Assembly (NCBI GenBank): GCA_003550305.1
Contig: QKYT01000052.1
Location: forward strand, 211,703 to 275,702
DNA length: 64,000 bases
Reading direction: 5' to 3'
Source: Glomus cerebriforme
Taxonomy: Eukaryota; Glomeromycota; Glomeromycetes; Glomerales; Glomeraceae
The stretch's first letter is position 1. Each line of letters begins with the position of its first letter. Positions 50,175 to 59,429 of the stretch are shown piece after piece. The notes beneath the pieces were generated by a model. That model had not been told where the DNA came from, made no database searches, and worked only from the letters and a program-made list of their open reading frames with translations. Position numbers and translations under genes: made by a program.

Positions 50175-51473
50175 ATGATAAAATCAAAATTGAATTTTTT
50201 TATCATATTTTTATATTTTTGTCAATGGATAAATGCTTACAAGCAATTATCTAAAGGAGGATTTTCTCTTTTAACAAATTTGACAGAAATTGAAACTCAA
50301 AAAATTGCTCAAGATTTTTTAGTCCCATTATTAATTCCTAGAGTATCTGGTAGTGAAGGTAATCTTAAAGTACAAAAATATATTATTGATCATTTTCAAA
50401 CGTTAGGATGGAACGTAGAAGAAGATAGATTTACAGATTCAACACCAATAGGAGAAATTTCTTTTAATAATATAATCGTAACAAAAGATATCAATGCAAC
50501 AAATAGACTTGTATTAGCTGCTCATTATGATTCAAAATATTTTGAGCCACCAAATGATGGATTTGTTGGTGCCACTGATTCAGCTGTATCTTGCGCTATT
50601 TTAATGGATGTAGCGTATAGATTGGATCCCTATTTTGATAATAGAGGTGACCCTGATTCAATTTCTACAACTCTTCAAATTATTTTCTTTGATGGTGAAG
50701 AAGCTTTTAGAATCTGGAGTTCTACAGATTCTTTATACGGATCAAGGTATGAAATGAAAACTATATTATAATTATAATATATTTCATCTATTTTTTTAAA
50801 TTAATTGTTCTTTTTTTATTTACTTATTTCCTTTTTTTTTTATAAAGGCATTTGGCAGCTAAATGGGAAAATACATATGTAGCAGAAACAGAAAGTGCAC
50901 AAAATAATGGCAAAAATTTACTCAATGGAATTGAAGTATTTATATTATTGGATTTATTAGGCGCTCCAGAACCATTAATACCAAATTTTTTTCCAACAAC
51001 TTCATGGTTATTTACTGAATTAATCAAAATTGAATCTCGTTTATATGATAGTAAATTAATTAAACTGACACATCATAAGCATAAAATGACTGGGATGCCA
51101 GTGACAGACGCTTTAGAAGATATTTCATATTTTGATACCGATTCTTTACAAACCTATCAAGCTCACATTGACGATGATCATGTTCCTTTCTTAAAGAGAG
51201 GTGTTCCTGTTTTACATCTAATTCCTTGGCCATTCCCTGATAGTTGGCATAAGCTTTCTGTAAGTACAATTTAATTGGGGAAGAATATTGTTTTTATGCA
51301 AGAAAACAAAAATTTGAATTGTAAAAAAAAATAATTTATTTAATTTATTTATTTAGGATAATATTACAACCGTAGATGATTCAGTTTTATTTAATCTAAA
51401 TAATATATTTAGAATTTTTACCGCTGAATATTTAGGTATCGATCCAACTTTACCAAAAATTAAAAAGAATTAA
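50175..51473 (+). CDS. Glutaminyl-peptide cyclotransferase (M28-type zinc enzyme)
   Basis: Exons 50175-50746, 50848-51259 and 51357-51473 give 366 aa. The enzyme converts N-terminal Gln or Glu of secretory peptides to pyroglutamate. A hydrophobic N-terminus (LNFFIIFLYFCQWINAY) is a signal peptide or anchor. Residues matching the human enzyme as I know it: zinc ligand Asp in GATDSAVS, general-base Glu plus zinc-ligand Glu in FFDGEEAF, the Asp in LLDLLGAPEP, the Asp-Asp-His-Val-Pro-Phe loop, and the final zinc His in LIPWPFPDSWHKLS. All catalytic positions are intact and the length is normal. The substrate side-loop AAHYDSK is also typical. The gene is convergent with the CsbD-like gene, whose stop lies only about 160 bp away. 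Confidence 0.94.
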
Positions 51474-51630
51474 TTTAATTAATTTATTGTGACTTTAATG
51501 AAAATTAGTACTTTAGTGTAAATTGATAATACAGTATGTACTTAATATTATGTTTGGATTTATAAAAATATTTTAAAGTTTTATTGCAACAGCAATATTT
51601 ATATTTGCTGCGTTAAATATAATATTTTCC

Positions 51631-52019
51631 TTACAATCTGCTTTTCTGATTTTTCTGATTTATATAACCAATATCACCAACTCTTGTAGCTTGTTCGGTT
51701 ACTTCTTCTATTTTACCCGTATCCACCGGCATTTTATCAACCTTTTTAGTCTGTTCTTTATCATTTTCATTACTCTCGTCTAAAATAAATTCAAAAATTT
51801 TTAGAACCAAATTTCAAGACAAGGAATAGTAAGATCATTACCTTTTTTAATACCCTGACGAACTAAAGCGGTTTCACGTTCAGAAGCTCCAGTTAATTTA
51901 TCAGCTTCACCCTTTTTTTTTAAATTTTCATTATTAAAAAGGTTGCCAATATATTCTTTGGCACTACCTTCGTAATATTTTAAGTCACCTCTTAATTTTG
52001 ATGCTTTATGTTCTGGCAT
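51631..52019 (-). CDS. CsbD-like stress-response protein
   Basis: Exons 52019-51842 and 51779-51631 encode 108 aa. I start at the ATG at 52019, directly before PEHKASKLRGDLKYYEGSAK, the beginning of the CsbD-like domain, which continues EYIGNLFNNENLKKKGEADK and L-T-G. The family consists of small, hydrophilic, helix-prone proteins induced by stress in bacteria and fungi; the biochemical role is not established. The C-terminal half (exon 2) is a charged extension (VDTGKIEEVTEQATRVGDIG) with no known domain. No signal or membrane segment. The 3' ends of this gene and the glutaminyl cyclase face each other closely. Confidence 0.88.
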
Positions 52020-52890
52020 TTTCAAAAAAAAAAAAAAAAAATAATTAAATAAAAAAGATTTTCGAGGGTAAATTTATATTAATCGAGACAAGAAGAATGA
52101 TGTAATTATGTCGCATCAATTAAGTAATAATTGAACGGCGTTTAACCATATAATTTGTGACGATGAGTGACGTCCAAATAAAAAAAAAACGCACGATATC
52201 AAAATTGTATAAACGCGTTAATTAATGCTTTGGAGGAGTTTGATGAAATAATTAATAAAAATTTTTCAATCACTCCAATAATGTTTCCTCTCAATCATTT
52301 TGTCTAAAAAAGACCTTAAATTATCAAGCCTTAAATCGAAAGAGTTTTTTTTTTTGCCGGCTGATAATGCGGCTATATATCGATCAGACAAAGACTTGCA
52401 CTAGACCCAACAAATAATTAAAATTCCTCGATTGGCTTTTTCGCTGATCAGACCTGTATAAAAAATATAAGTTCATGATCATGTGATCTAGTTTCTCGTG
52501 ACATTTTTTTGACGGACATATCTTCTAGCGTAATCCAATGCAATACTAGTTCTTATTATTCTTATATTTGAACTTTCTAGAAAGATTTTTTTGTAAAGCG
52601 TTACTAATCATTCTAATCAATTTCTAGTCATTCATTTTTCGACGTTGTTCAGGATCTTTGATATTTGATGATCGTACTATTACGTCATATTAAAACATCT
52701 TACTATTTTATAAGTAAAAATTTCTTGAATTTGAATTATGATTGTAATGATATTAATTTTCACCTATTTAATTTTTGAAAGAAACTAATTTAGCATGGGA
52801 ATGCTAAATACGATCACATGATCTGTAGTGATTTTGTTAAATACGTTCTTTAAACCAAATAAATTTTTAAATTTCCAAAAGTTTTTAATA
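52020..52890. other. Intergenic DNA upstream of the CsbD-like gene
   Basis: Presumed promoter of the CsbD-like gene, divergent from the sequence to the right. Moderately mixed composition, no definable element. Confidence 0.4.
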
Positions 52891-53172
52891 ATGAGTGCGT
52901 TGTTATATAATGATGATAATTATAATTTTCTCAAGAACTTCAGATTTATCGAAAAAGTGAAATATAATGACATTAAAAGTTACGATGAAAAAACATCTTT
53001 TTAATTCAGAATTCTCAATGTGGAATCGTCAAGAAACAATGACAGATTTAACAGATGTTTCTAGTACTCGAAGTAGTTGGGAAGATAGATATTTGAATTT
53101 TTATTTATCATGATTTACCGAAGATGATTCTCTTTTCATAAAAGAGAGTAATATAGATATTAATCCACGGTA
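52891..53172 (+). pseudogene. Possible broken gene fragment
   Basis: An ATG at 52891 opens MSALLYNDDNYNFLKNFRFI, continuing EKVKYNDIKSYDEKTSF to a stop. A one-base shift then gives NSEFSMWNRQETMTDLTDVS, STRSSWEDRYLNFYLS, a TGA, and FTEDDSLFIKESNIDINPR up to a GTAAGA donor-like site at about 53171. The composition is protein-like. No domain is recognised and no continuing exon was found. It may be a decayed copy of a gene present elsewhere. Confidence 0.35.
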
Positions 53173-53617
53173 AGAAAAATCTATATAATTAAATTTCAAA
53201 GTATGTCATTTTCGGATATTTTTCTTGGAATGTTTTTTATCAAAAGGAAGAATAGTTTATGTCTTTCAAAATATTTTAAAAATGTTATAATTATATCACT
53301 GAAAATATATAGACGATTGATCTAACTGCGCCTTAAAACTTACGATCGAAAAGGAGATGTGTTGATTTTATTTGACAAGACGTCCATATTTTCAAACTTT
53401 TGGAAACAAATTTAATGATATGACACTTTGTACAATGTCAATTATGGTTATATTAAATGATCAACTGAACAACTTATGTAATACAGTATTAAATAAATTG
53501 AAAAAAATCTATACAATTTCTTCTTTTTCATTTATTTCATTTTTCTTAAAAATAAAATAAAAAAAAAAATAATAATAAATTTCAATAATTACTTTAATTT
53601 CAAAATAAAATACCAAA
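53173..53617. other. Upstream flank of BTB gene 1
   Basis: Presumed promoter by position. The 62-codon frame at 53372-53560 is not supported by any domain. Confidence 0.4.
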
Positions 53618-54470
53618 ATGTCGAATTTAAATCAAATGGATATTGATGATAAAGTTATTCATGAGAAAACAATTGTTTTAAATATTGGAGGTATCAAGGT
53701 AATTTTGTATAAAAATATAAAAATAAATATAAAAATAAAATAATTAATAACATTATATAATATTTTAGTATGAGACAAAACCATCAACTTTAACAGCATA
53801 TCCAGATACACGTCTTGGTAGATTTTTCGAAGAGAATCGATCATTATTATTAAATAATAAAGGGAATGAATATTTCTTTGATCGAAATGGATATGCTTTC
53901 AGATATATTTTGGAATGGTATCGAACTGGTAAAATATTATTAACTATAGGACCTGATGATTCAAAAAAAGCGTATATTACAAGGGAAGAATTAGCGGAAG
54001 AACTTAAATATTTTGAAATCCCGATGGAAAATTTAAAGGATTATTATAATAATAATTTTATTAATAATACTACATTAATTCATAAATTAGCAGCAGTTAA
54101 AGTTGATGAATTTATATCAGCTTTAGAAAAATTAATACGGGAAGCAATGAGTCAATTTTTTAGTGGTATTGAATTAAGATTTTATAAAACACCTAAATAT
54201 ATGAAAGAATATTGGGCTAAAAGTGAATCTATTGGAGTTTCAAATTTAACTAAAATTATGAAACCTTTTAGTGATGCTGGTTTTTCTATTTTAAGGAAAT
54301 TTAGTGATGAAATTGGTGATTATCTTGCGAATAATATTATTGGTATTGTTTGGAATTGTTATTTTCGTGATCCTGGTGATAAAGAATATTTTATGATAAA
54401 AATAGATATCAAAGAGGAATATCCTAAACCTGCCATTCTTTCTTATACTAAAAGATTAGCTAAACAATAA
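53618..54470 (+). CDS. BTB/POZ (potassium-channel tetramerisation type) domain protein 1
   Basis: Exons 53618-53698 and 53769-54470 encode 260 aa. The BTB_2/T1-type domain covers about residues 18-115: TIVLNIGGIKYETKPSTLTA, YPDTRLGRFF, EYFFDRNGYAFRYILEWYRT. Its hallmark features are ILNIGG-like, Y-x-T-x-x-S-T-L and the D-R-x-x-x-x-F-x-x-I-L-x-(F/W)-Y-R-T-G block. The C-terminal half is specific to this pair of genes (KLAAVKVDEFISALEKLIRE and KIMKPFSDAGFSILRKF) and has no domain I know. KCTD-type BTB proteins form oligomers and many bridge substrates to cullin-3 ligases, but that is inference. The phase-0 intron directly after NIGGIK is shared with BTB protein 2, about 3.4 kb downstream. Confidence 0.92.
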
Positions 54471-55070
54471 AATGTTTCTATTTTGAACTTTTTGATTATA
54501 ATTATTATTATAATTATTATTTATTATTATTTAATTTAATGTATTTTATTTTTATTTACTTTTTAGATTAATCTAGATCTTTCATAATAGAAGTATCCCA
54601 TAAATCTAACTTAGTCTTCATATCATTTCATTCATTTCATTCATTTGTAATTACAGCAGACATTTGATCATTATACTCAAATAAAATTATTTAGTCTCAA
54701 AATCTTTAACGACTTTCATTATACGCGCATAGTTTTTACTCAACATACGTTTGCCTTTCACAAACCTCACAAACCTATAATAGATTTCAAACGACGTCAC
54801 ACTGCTTTAAAACGGTTTCTACGCAATTTTTTTTTAAAAAAATTTTATTAGGAAACTCTACCAACTTTATTTAATATTTATTTGTTCAAATAAAGATAAT
54901 ATTTCATTTTAATCAAAAAGTTTTTTCATTTTTTTTTTCAAAATTTATTTTATTTTATTTTTTTTTTTTTGTTTTTTTTTAAAAAAAAATGTCTTTAACA
55001 TAAAAAAATATTACAAAAAAAAAGAGTGTCTTTAACATACAAAAAAAAAGGAAATATTAAGAAATAGGTA

Positions 55071-55101
<31 letters not shown>

Positions 55102-55174
55102 TATATATTTATAAAAAATGTTTAAGCTGAATATACAGTATATGATTAATAAAAACAAAAGAAGTATTCATTTA
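54471..55174. other. Intergenic DNA between convergent genes
   Basis: Homopolymer T/A tracts and an (AT)n run at about 55068-55110. Nothing coding. Confidence 0.55.
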
Positions 55175-56659
55175 TCAAGCAGTTTCCGGGAATAATTCAT
55201 CAATGACTGGATCAATTTCTCCATCATACTTAAGTAACAATTCAACAAGTTTATCTTCCTCATCGAGTCCCATACTTTTGAGCTTCTCAAGTTGTTCTTT
55301 ATAAAGACTTTGAAGGACCTGGAGATTAGTTACTTCTTCTGATTCTTCCCCTTCTGATTCTTTTTGTTCATGACGATGATGATTATCACCATTGCGATTA
55401 TTTCTATAATAGTGTCGATGTCCACGACGTCCACGTCCACGACCTCGACCATTTCGTCGACCTTCTCCATTTGGTGGTTGACCAGCCCATGCAACTTTAG
55501 CTGCTTTTGGAAAAGATCCAGGAATTGGTGGTGTGAGAGGGCGATTAATTTCAGGTGTTATGAGATTATGTTTTGTATAACCAGGAATTGGTGGTGTGAT
55601 AGAACGTCTAAAGAAATGGTTATGCCTATGCGTGGTCGGTTGACGGTAAGAATCTAATCGTTGGATTTGATCCATGATATCCCTGATATTTGCGACAAGT
55701 TGAGGATTCTCTTTAATAGAATCTTGGTTTAGTTCAATCATCATTTGAAAATGTTGAAGATCAACTTCAAGATCTTGTGGTTGATCTTGTTCCAAAAAGG
55801 AAGGACGAGTGAATGTGGTGTTTGATGGTATTGTTTCTTGTTCGTTTTCGACTTCAAGTCGAGATTGAGATATTGTTTCTTGTTCGTCTTCGACTTCAAG
55901 TCGAGATTGAGATATAGTTGTTTCTTGTTCATCTTCTTCAAGTTGAGATTGAGATATAGTTGTTTCTTGTTCGTCTTCAACTTCAAGTTGAGATATAACT
56001 CTAGTTAATTTAATAGAATTAAGTGATTCGAAAAATTCATCGTCCAAGACATTTTTTTTGGATGTCTTTTTGTCTACTTTTTCCGAAGATTCGAAAAATT
56101 CATCATCCAAGACATTTTTTTTGGATGTCTTTTTGTCTACTTTTTCCGAATCATCATCATCTTCTTCTTCCATTAGAATTTTCTGGTTTGATGATGTTTC
56201 ATTTATATCACGTGAACCAATTTCTATATACTGCGGTTCCTGAATCTCTTGGTTAGTGGTACTAATTATATTCCTTTGTGTAACGTTGTCTTGAGAAGTA
56301 TCGGTTTCAACTGTTTCAATTGTAGTGACAGAGTCAGCTCTTTTACGCGGAGGAACATTTCCGCCTTCAAGGACCCAAACTTCATTACCAGAGTCTTCGC
56401 TATCACTTGAATCACCAGAAGTTGAAAATTTTAAGTTAAATTTAATGGTTGGAGCAGAAGAAAGAATTTCTTGAAGTTCTATATCAGTTGAAAGGGTAAT
56501 AATATCGTTGTCTTCATCAGTATAAGAAAGTGTAAAGGGAGATAATGCAGGAATAGTGAAGAGAGTACGAAGTTTTGCTTCTAACTCAATCCAAGTTGCA
56601 CTGGAAGGAAGAGTAAACCGACGAACAGCTTCTTTATGAATAACTTTGATATTAACCAT
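55175..56659 (-). CDS. PB1- and UBA-domain protein, candidate selective-autophagy receptor/scaffold
   Basis: Single exon, 494 aa. N-terminal PB1 domain, about residues 1-82: MVNIKVIHKEAVRRFTLP has the basic-face Lys, and YTDEDNDIITLSTDIELQEI is the acidic OPCA motif. A long acidic, repeat-containing middle follows: a 21-residue unit ending LDDEFFES twice in tandem, then four copies of LEVEDEQETTISQS-type repeats. Then come two TPPIPG motifs and an Arg/Gly-rich RGG-like stretch (GRRNGRGRGRGRRGHRHYY). At the end (about 455-494) lies a UBA-like three-helix segment (LEKLKSMGLDEEDKLVELLL then KYDGEIDPVIDELF) with the Met-Gly-Leu loop. PB1 plus UBA is the skeleton of p62/NBR1 receptors; the ZZ and four-Trp domains are absent. 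FESL after DDEF is a possible LC3/Atg8-interacting motif. The architecture is firm; the receptor role is inference. Confidence 0.85.
   Translation of the reverse strand: MVNIKVIHKEAVRRFTLPSSATWIELEAKLRTLFTIPALSPFTLSYTDEDNDIITLSTDIELQEILSSAPTIKFNLKFSTSGDSSDSEDSGNEVWVLEGGNVPPRKRADSVTTIETVETDTSQDNVTQRNIISTTNQEIQEPQYIEIGSRDINETSSNQKILMEEEDDDDSEKVDKKTSKKNVLDDEFFESSEKVDKKTSKKNVLDDEFFESLNSIKLTRVISQLEVEDEQETTISQSQLEEDEQETTISQSRLEVEDEQETISQSRLEVENEQETIPSNTTFTRPSFLEQDQPQDLEVDLQHFQMMIELNQDSIKENPQLVANIRDIMDQIQRLDSYRQPTTHRHNHFFRRSITPPIPGYTKHNLITPEINRPLTPPIPGSFPKAAKVAWAGQPPNGEGRRNGRGRGRGRRGHRHYYRNNRNGDNHHRHEQKESEGEESEEVTNLQVLQSLYKEQLEKLKSMGLDEEDKLVELLLKYDGEIDPVIDELFPETA
55830..56150. repeat. In-frame tandem repeats in the PB1-UBA gene
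   Basis: A 63-bp unit at about 56023-56150 is present twice with almost no difference, which implies a recent duplication. A second array of about 45-48 bp units (containing gtttcttgttcgtcttc) occurs four times at about 55833-55995. Both preserve the reading frame and lengthen the acidic linker. Confidence 0.85.
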
Positions 56660-57901
56660 TTTTTTATTATTAGAAAGAAAATATTTTTTACGAGGGAAAA
56701 TTTGAAAATCATACCATGAAAAATACCCTATATTTATACAAATTTAATTTGAGTATTGTCATACAAAAACTTAGCTGACGTTTTGTATTAACGTATTTTT
56801 GCATAATTCAGTTGACTTGGAATACGTAACCTTATTCATCATCATTCATTGTTCTTTTTAGCAATTTATTTATGGTCCGCTTCGCCACATGATTTCTATT
56901 CAGAAACATCCAAATGTGGCTTATCCGCAGTAAACAAATTAGCGGCCCTGGCCGGCTTGGCGGCGTTAAAACTTTATCTTTCATTTTATTGTAGGTCTGT
57001 CGTGCTACAAGGGGTAAATGTAAATGCTTATTCTCACGTGAGATAACAACGACTCTTTAAATGTAAAAAAAAAAAATGCGCAGTGTCACAATTTACAAAG
57101 ATTCTTTTTTTGTTATTTTTGAAATTATAATTTGTACCTATGAAAGAAATATTTATCAAAATTACATTCATTATATGTCAATAAACTCAAAATTTTGAAT
57201 TTTGAATTTATTTTTGAAGTATATACATTACGTTATCAACAAAGATAAATTTTTTTTTTATAATTAAAAAAACTTTTTAGATTGTTATAAATATACAAAA
57301 TTTTCATTTATCATCCATCCTCTTAAAATTTTTTATTTTCTCTGTTACCAAGAACTTACAAGTATCAAAAATTTTTTCAACAAAAAAAAAACGCTGTTTC
57401 AAAAATAAGCTGTTTATTTTTTTTTTCTCGAAAAATATTTTGTACACGTGGACATTTTTATAATTTATAATTTGTGTTCAAATTTTGGCCAATAAATAAA
57501 TAATTAATTTCAGCCAAAGGATCTACCGCGGTTGCATAAACCGGAACCGGTCGGATTTGGTTCGGCCTTTGGATACCGAATTCAGTAATGAAAATTGCCC
57601 TCGTAAACTAGGTGGGTAAACGACGACCTCTCTAATTTTTAAGCATAACATTATTTATTTAACATTAAATTACCGATAAACTACTCGACAGACTATTGTT
57701 TTATTAACATTTTAAACCCGATTAAATTGTACCACTAAAATTCATGCAATAAATAAATTGAATTATTTCTTTTTTAAAAAATTAAAATTTTCCACTTTAT
57801 CTAAAAAAAGTATCTTTTTCATAAAATATTCGGTAACTTTGAACAAAAAAAAAAAAAATTTTATAAAAGGAGAAACCCGAAAAAAAGGATCATTCTTTAT
57901 C
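56660..57901. promoter_or_regulatory. Divergent intergenic region between PB1-UBA and BTB gene 2
   Basis: Both neighbours are transcribed away from this stretch, so it should hold two promoters. A GC-rich patch lies at 56870-56970 (ggccctggccggcttggcggcg), with another at 57515-57590 containing ccggaaccggtcgg. These stand out from the AT-rich surroundings but match no element I can name. The small open frame at 56849-57046 across the first patch has no domain. Confidence 0.4.
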
Positions 57902-58887
57902 ATGACTACTAAAAATAACATTAATATCAATGAAAATATAAAACGAAGCGGTGAAACAATCATTTTAAATGTTGGAGGAATCAAGGTAAACAATCAAAAA
58001 AAGTAAATTAAAAATTTATTTATTTATTTATTTATTCATGTATTTTATTACATCGAATGTTATCTAATGTTATAATCTTTGTTAAAATTCATTAGTATGA
58101 GACTTATGCTTCAACTTTAACAGAATATCCAGATACTTTATTGGGAACAATTTTTCAAGATAAAGATCGAGCAAAAACTCATCTACAATCTGGTAATATG
58201 TATTTTTTTGATAGAAATGGTTATGCATTTCGATATATATTGGAATTTTATCGTACCGGTAAATTATTATTAAGTGAACGTGATAAAGATAAAGTTACTT
58301 TTGTAACTCTTGATGAAATTGCAAAAGAAATTGAATATTTTCGTATTCCTGTAACTGAAGGTGATGATGATGATGAATATGATGATGTAGACGACGATTT
58401 AATGCTTGAAAATCAATCAAGCAACAAAAAAAAAATTAATAATTCTCATCCTTCTCCTGCTTCCGTTTTAATACATAAATATGCTGGAGCTAAAGTTGAT
58501 CAATTTATTAAGGCTTTGGAAGAATTAATTTATGAAGCTATGGGATGTTTTGAAGAACGGGTTGAATTGAAATTTTTTTCAAAGACTTCTGATGTAGAAA
58601 CTTATTGGAATGAAATTGAATCGGCTTTAAAGTTTTATTATATACCTATCATGAAACCATATGGTGTAATAGGTTATTATATTTTAGATAAATTTTCTAA
58701 AGAAATTCAATTATATTTTGAATCTACGATGCAAAGTATTTCTTTTCAATCTATCCAAGTTATTGATGAACTTACTCCTACAGGGAATTATGGCAATTAT
58801 TATAAAATATCCATCAACATTAAAGATCGTTATGCTAAAGAAGATATTATAATACATACTAAACTAGCTAATTATAGAGTCAGTTAA
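57902..58887 (+). CDS. BTB/POZ (potassium-channel tetramerisation type) domain protein 2
   Basis: Exons 57902-57985 and 58096-58887 encode 291 aa. It is a paralogue of BTB protein 1: TIILNVGGIKYETYASTLTE, YPDTLLGTIF, MYFFDRNGYAFRYILEFYRT, then the shared C-terminal module (HKYAGAKVDQFIKALEELIY and IMKPYGVIGYYILDKFSKEI). It differs by an acidic insertion (EGDDDDEYDDVDDDLMLENQ) between the BTB fold and the C-terminal module. I start at 57902 because the MTTKN start gives the same N-terminal spacing as the paralogue; an upstream in-frame stretch is Lys/Phe low complexity. The same phase-0 intron follows GGIK. Function is inferred as oligomeric adaptor only. Confidence 0.92.
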
Positions 58888-59429
58888 CCAATAATTATTA
58901 TGTTGTCTTTTTTTTATTAGATAGTTGATATAAAAACAAACATTTTATTATTGTATATTAATCAATTACAGTCTACAATTTAAAGTATATTATGAATTTT
59001 TTTTTTTTTTGTTTTGTTTGAAATATTTATAATAATAATTAATTATACTAATAGCATGTAAGTATAAATTTTATAGTTATTCTTATTATAGTAAAATCTT
59101 GTTATAAATATCAACCTATAAAAAAATATAGAACAAATTGACAATTCTTTCCTCAATTGTTAAATTGATATTGATTTGCAGAATATCTTATAGCTAAACG
59201 GTAATGATACAGTACACAACATATTTGTATGTATATTAATGATTAAGGTGAGTAAGATAATCATTTATGATTATCAATAAATTGAAAATATAATTAAAAT
59301 TATAACTGTGTTAAATATTTATAAATATTTTTGCAAAATAAAAGTCTTGTCGCCTGAAAACTTACCCATTTTTAATGATCTCTCGATTCTCTTAATAATA
59401 ATTGCCCTTATATTTCTTTTTTTTTTAGC
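58888..59429. other. Intergenic DNA between convergent genes
   Basis: AT-rich 3' flanks; nothing coding or repeated that I can support. Confidence 0.5.

Noticed and set aside
55364..56256. Several plus- and minus-strand frames
   Set aside because: Shadows of the repeat-rich PB1-UBA coding sequence.
55175..56659. VWVL near residue 95 of the PB1-UBA protein as an Atg8-interacting motif
   Set aside because: The residue three positions after Trp is Glu, not Leu/Ile/Val; FESL after DDEF is the better candidate.
57515..57595. Possible tRNA-like GC-rich palindromic patch
   Set aside because: No cloverleaf with A/B-box sequences could be folded from it by eye.
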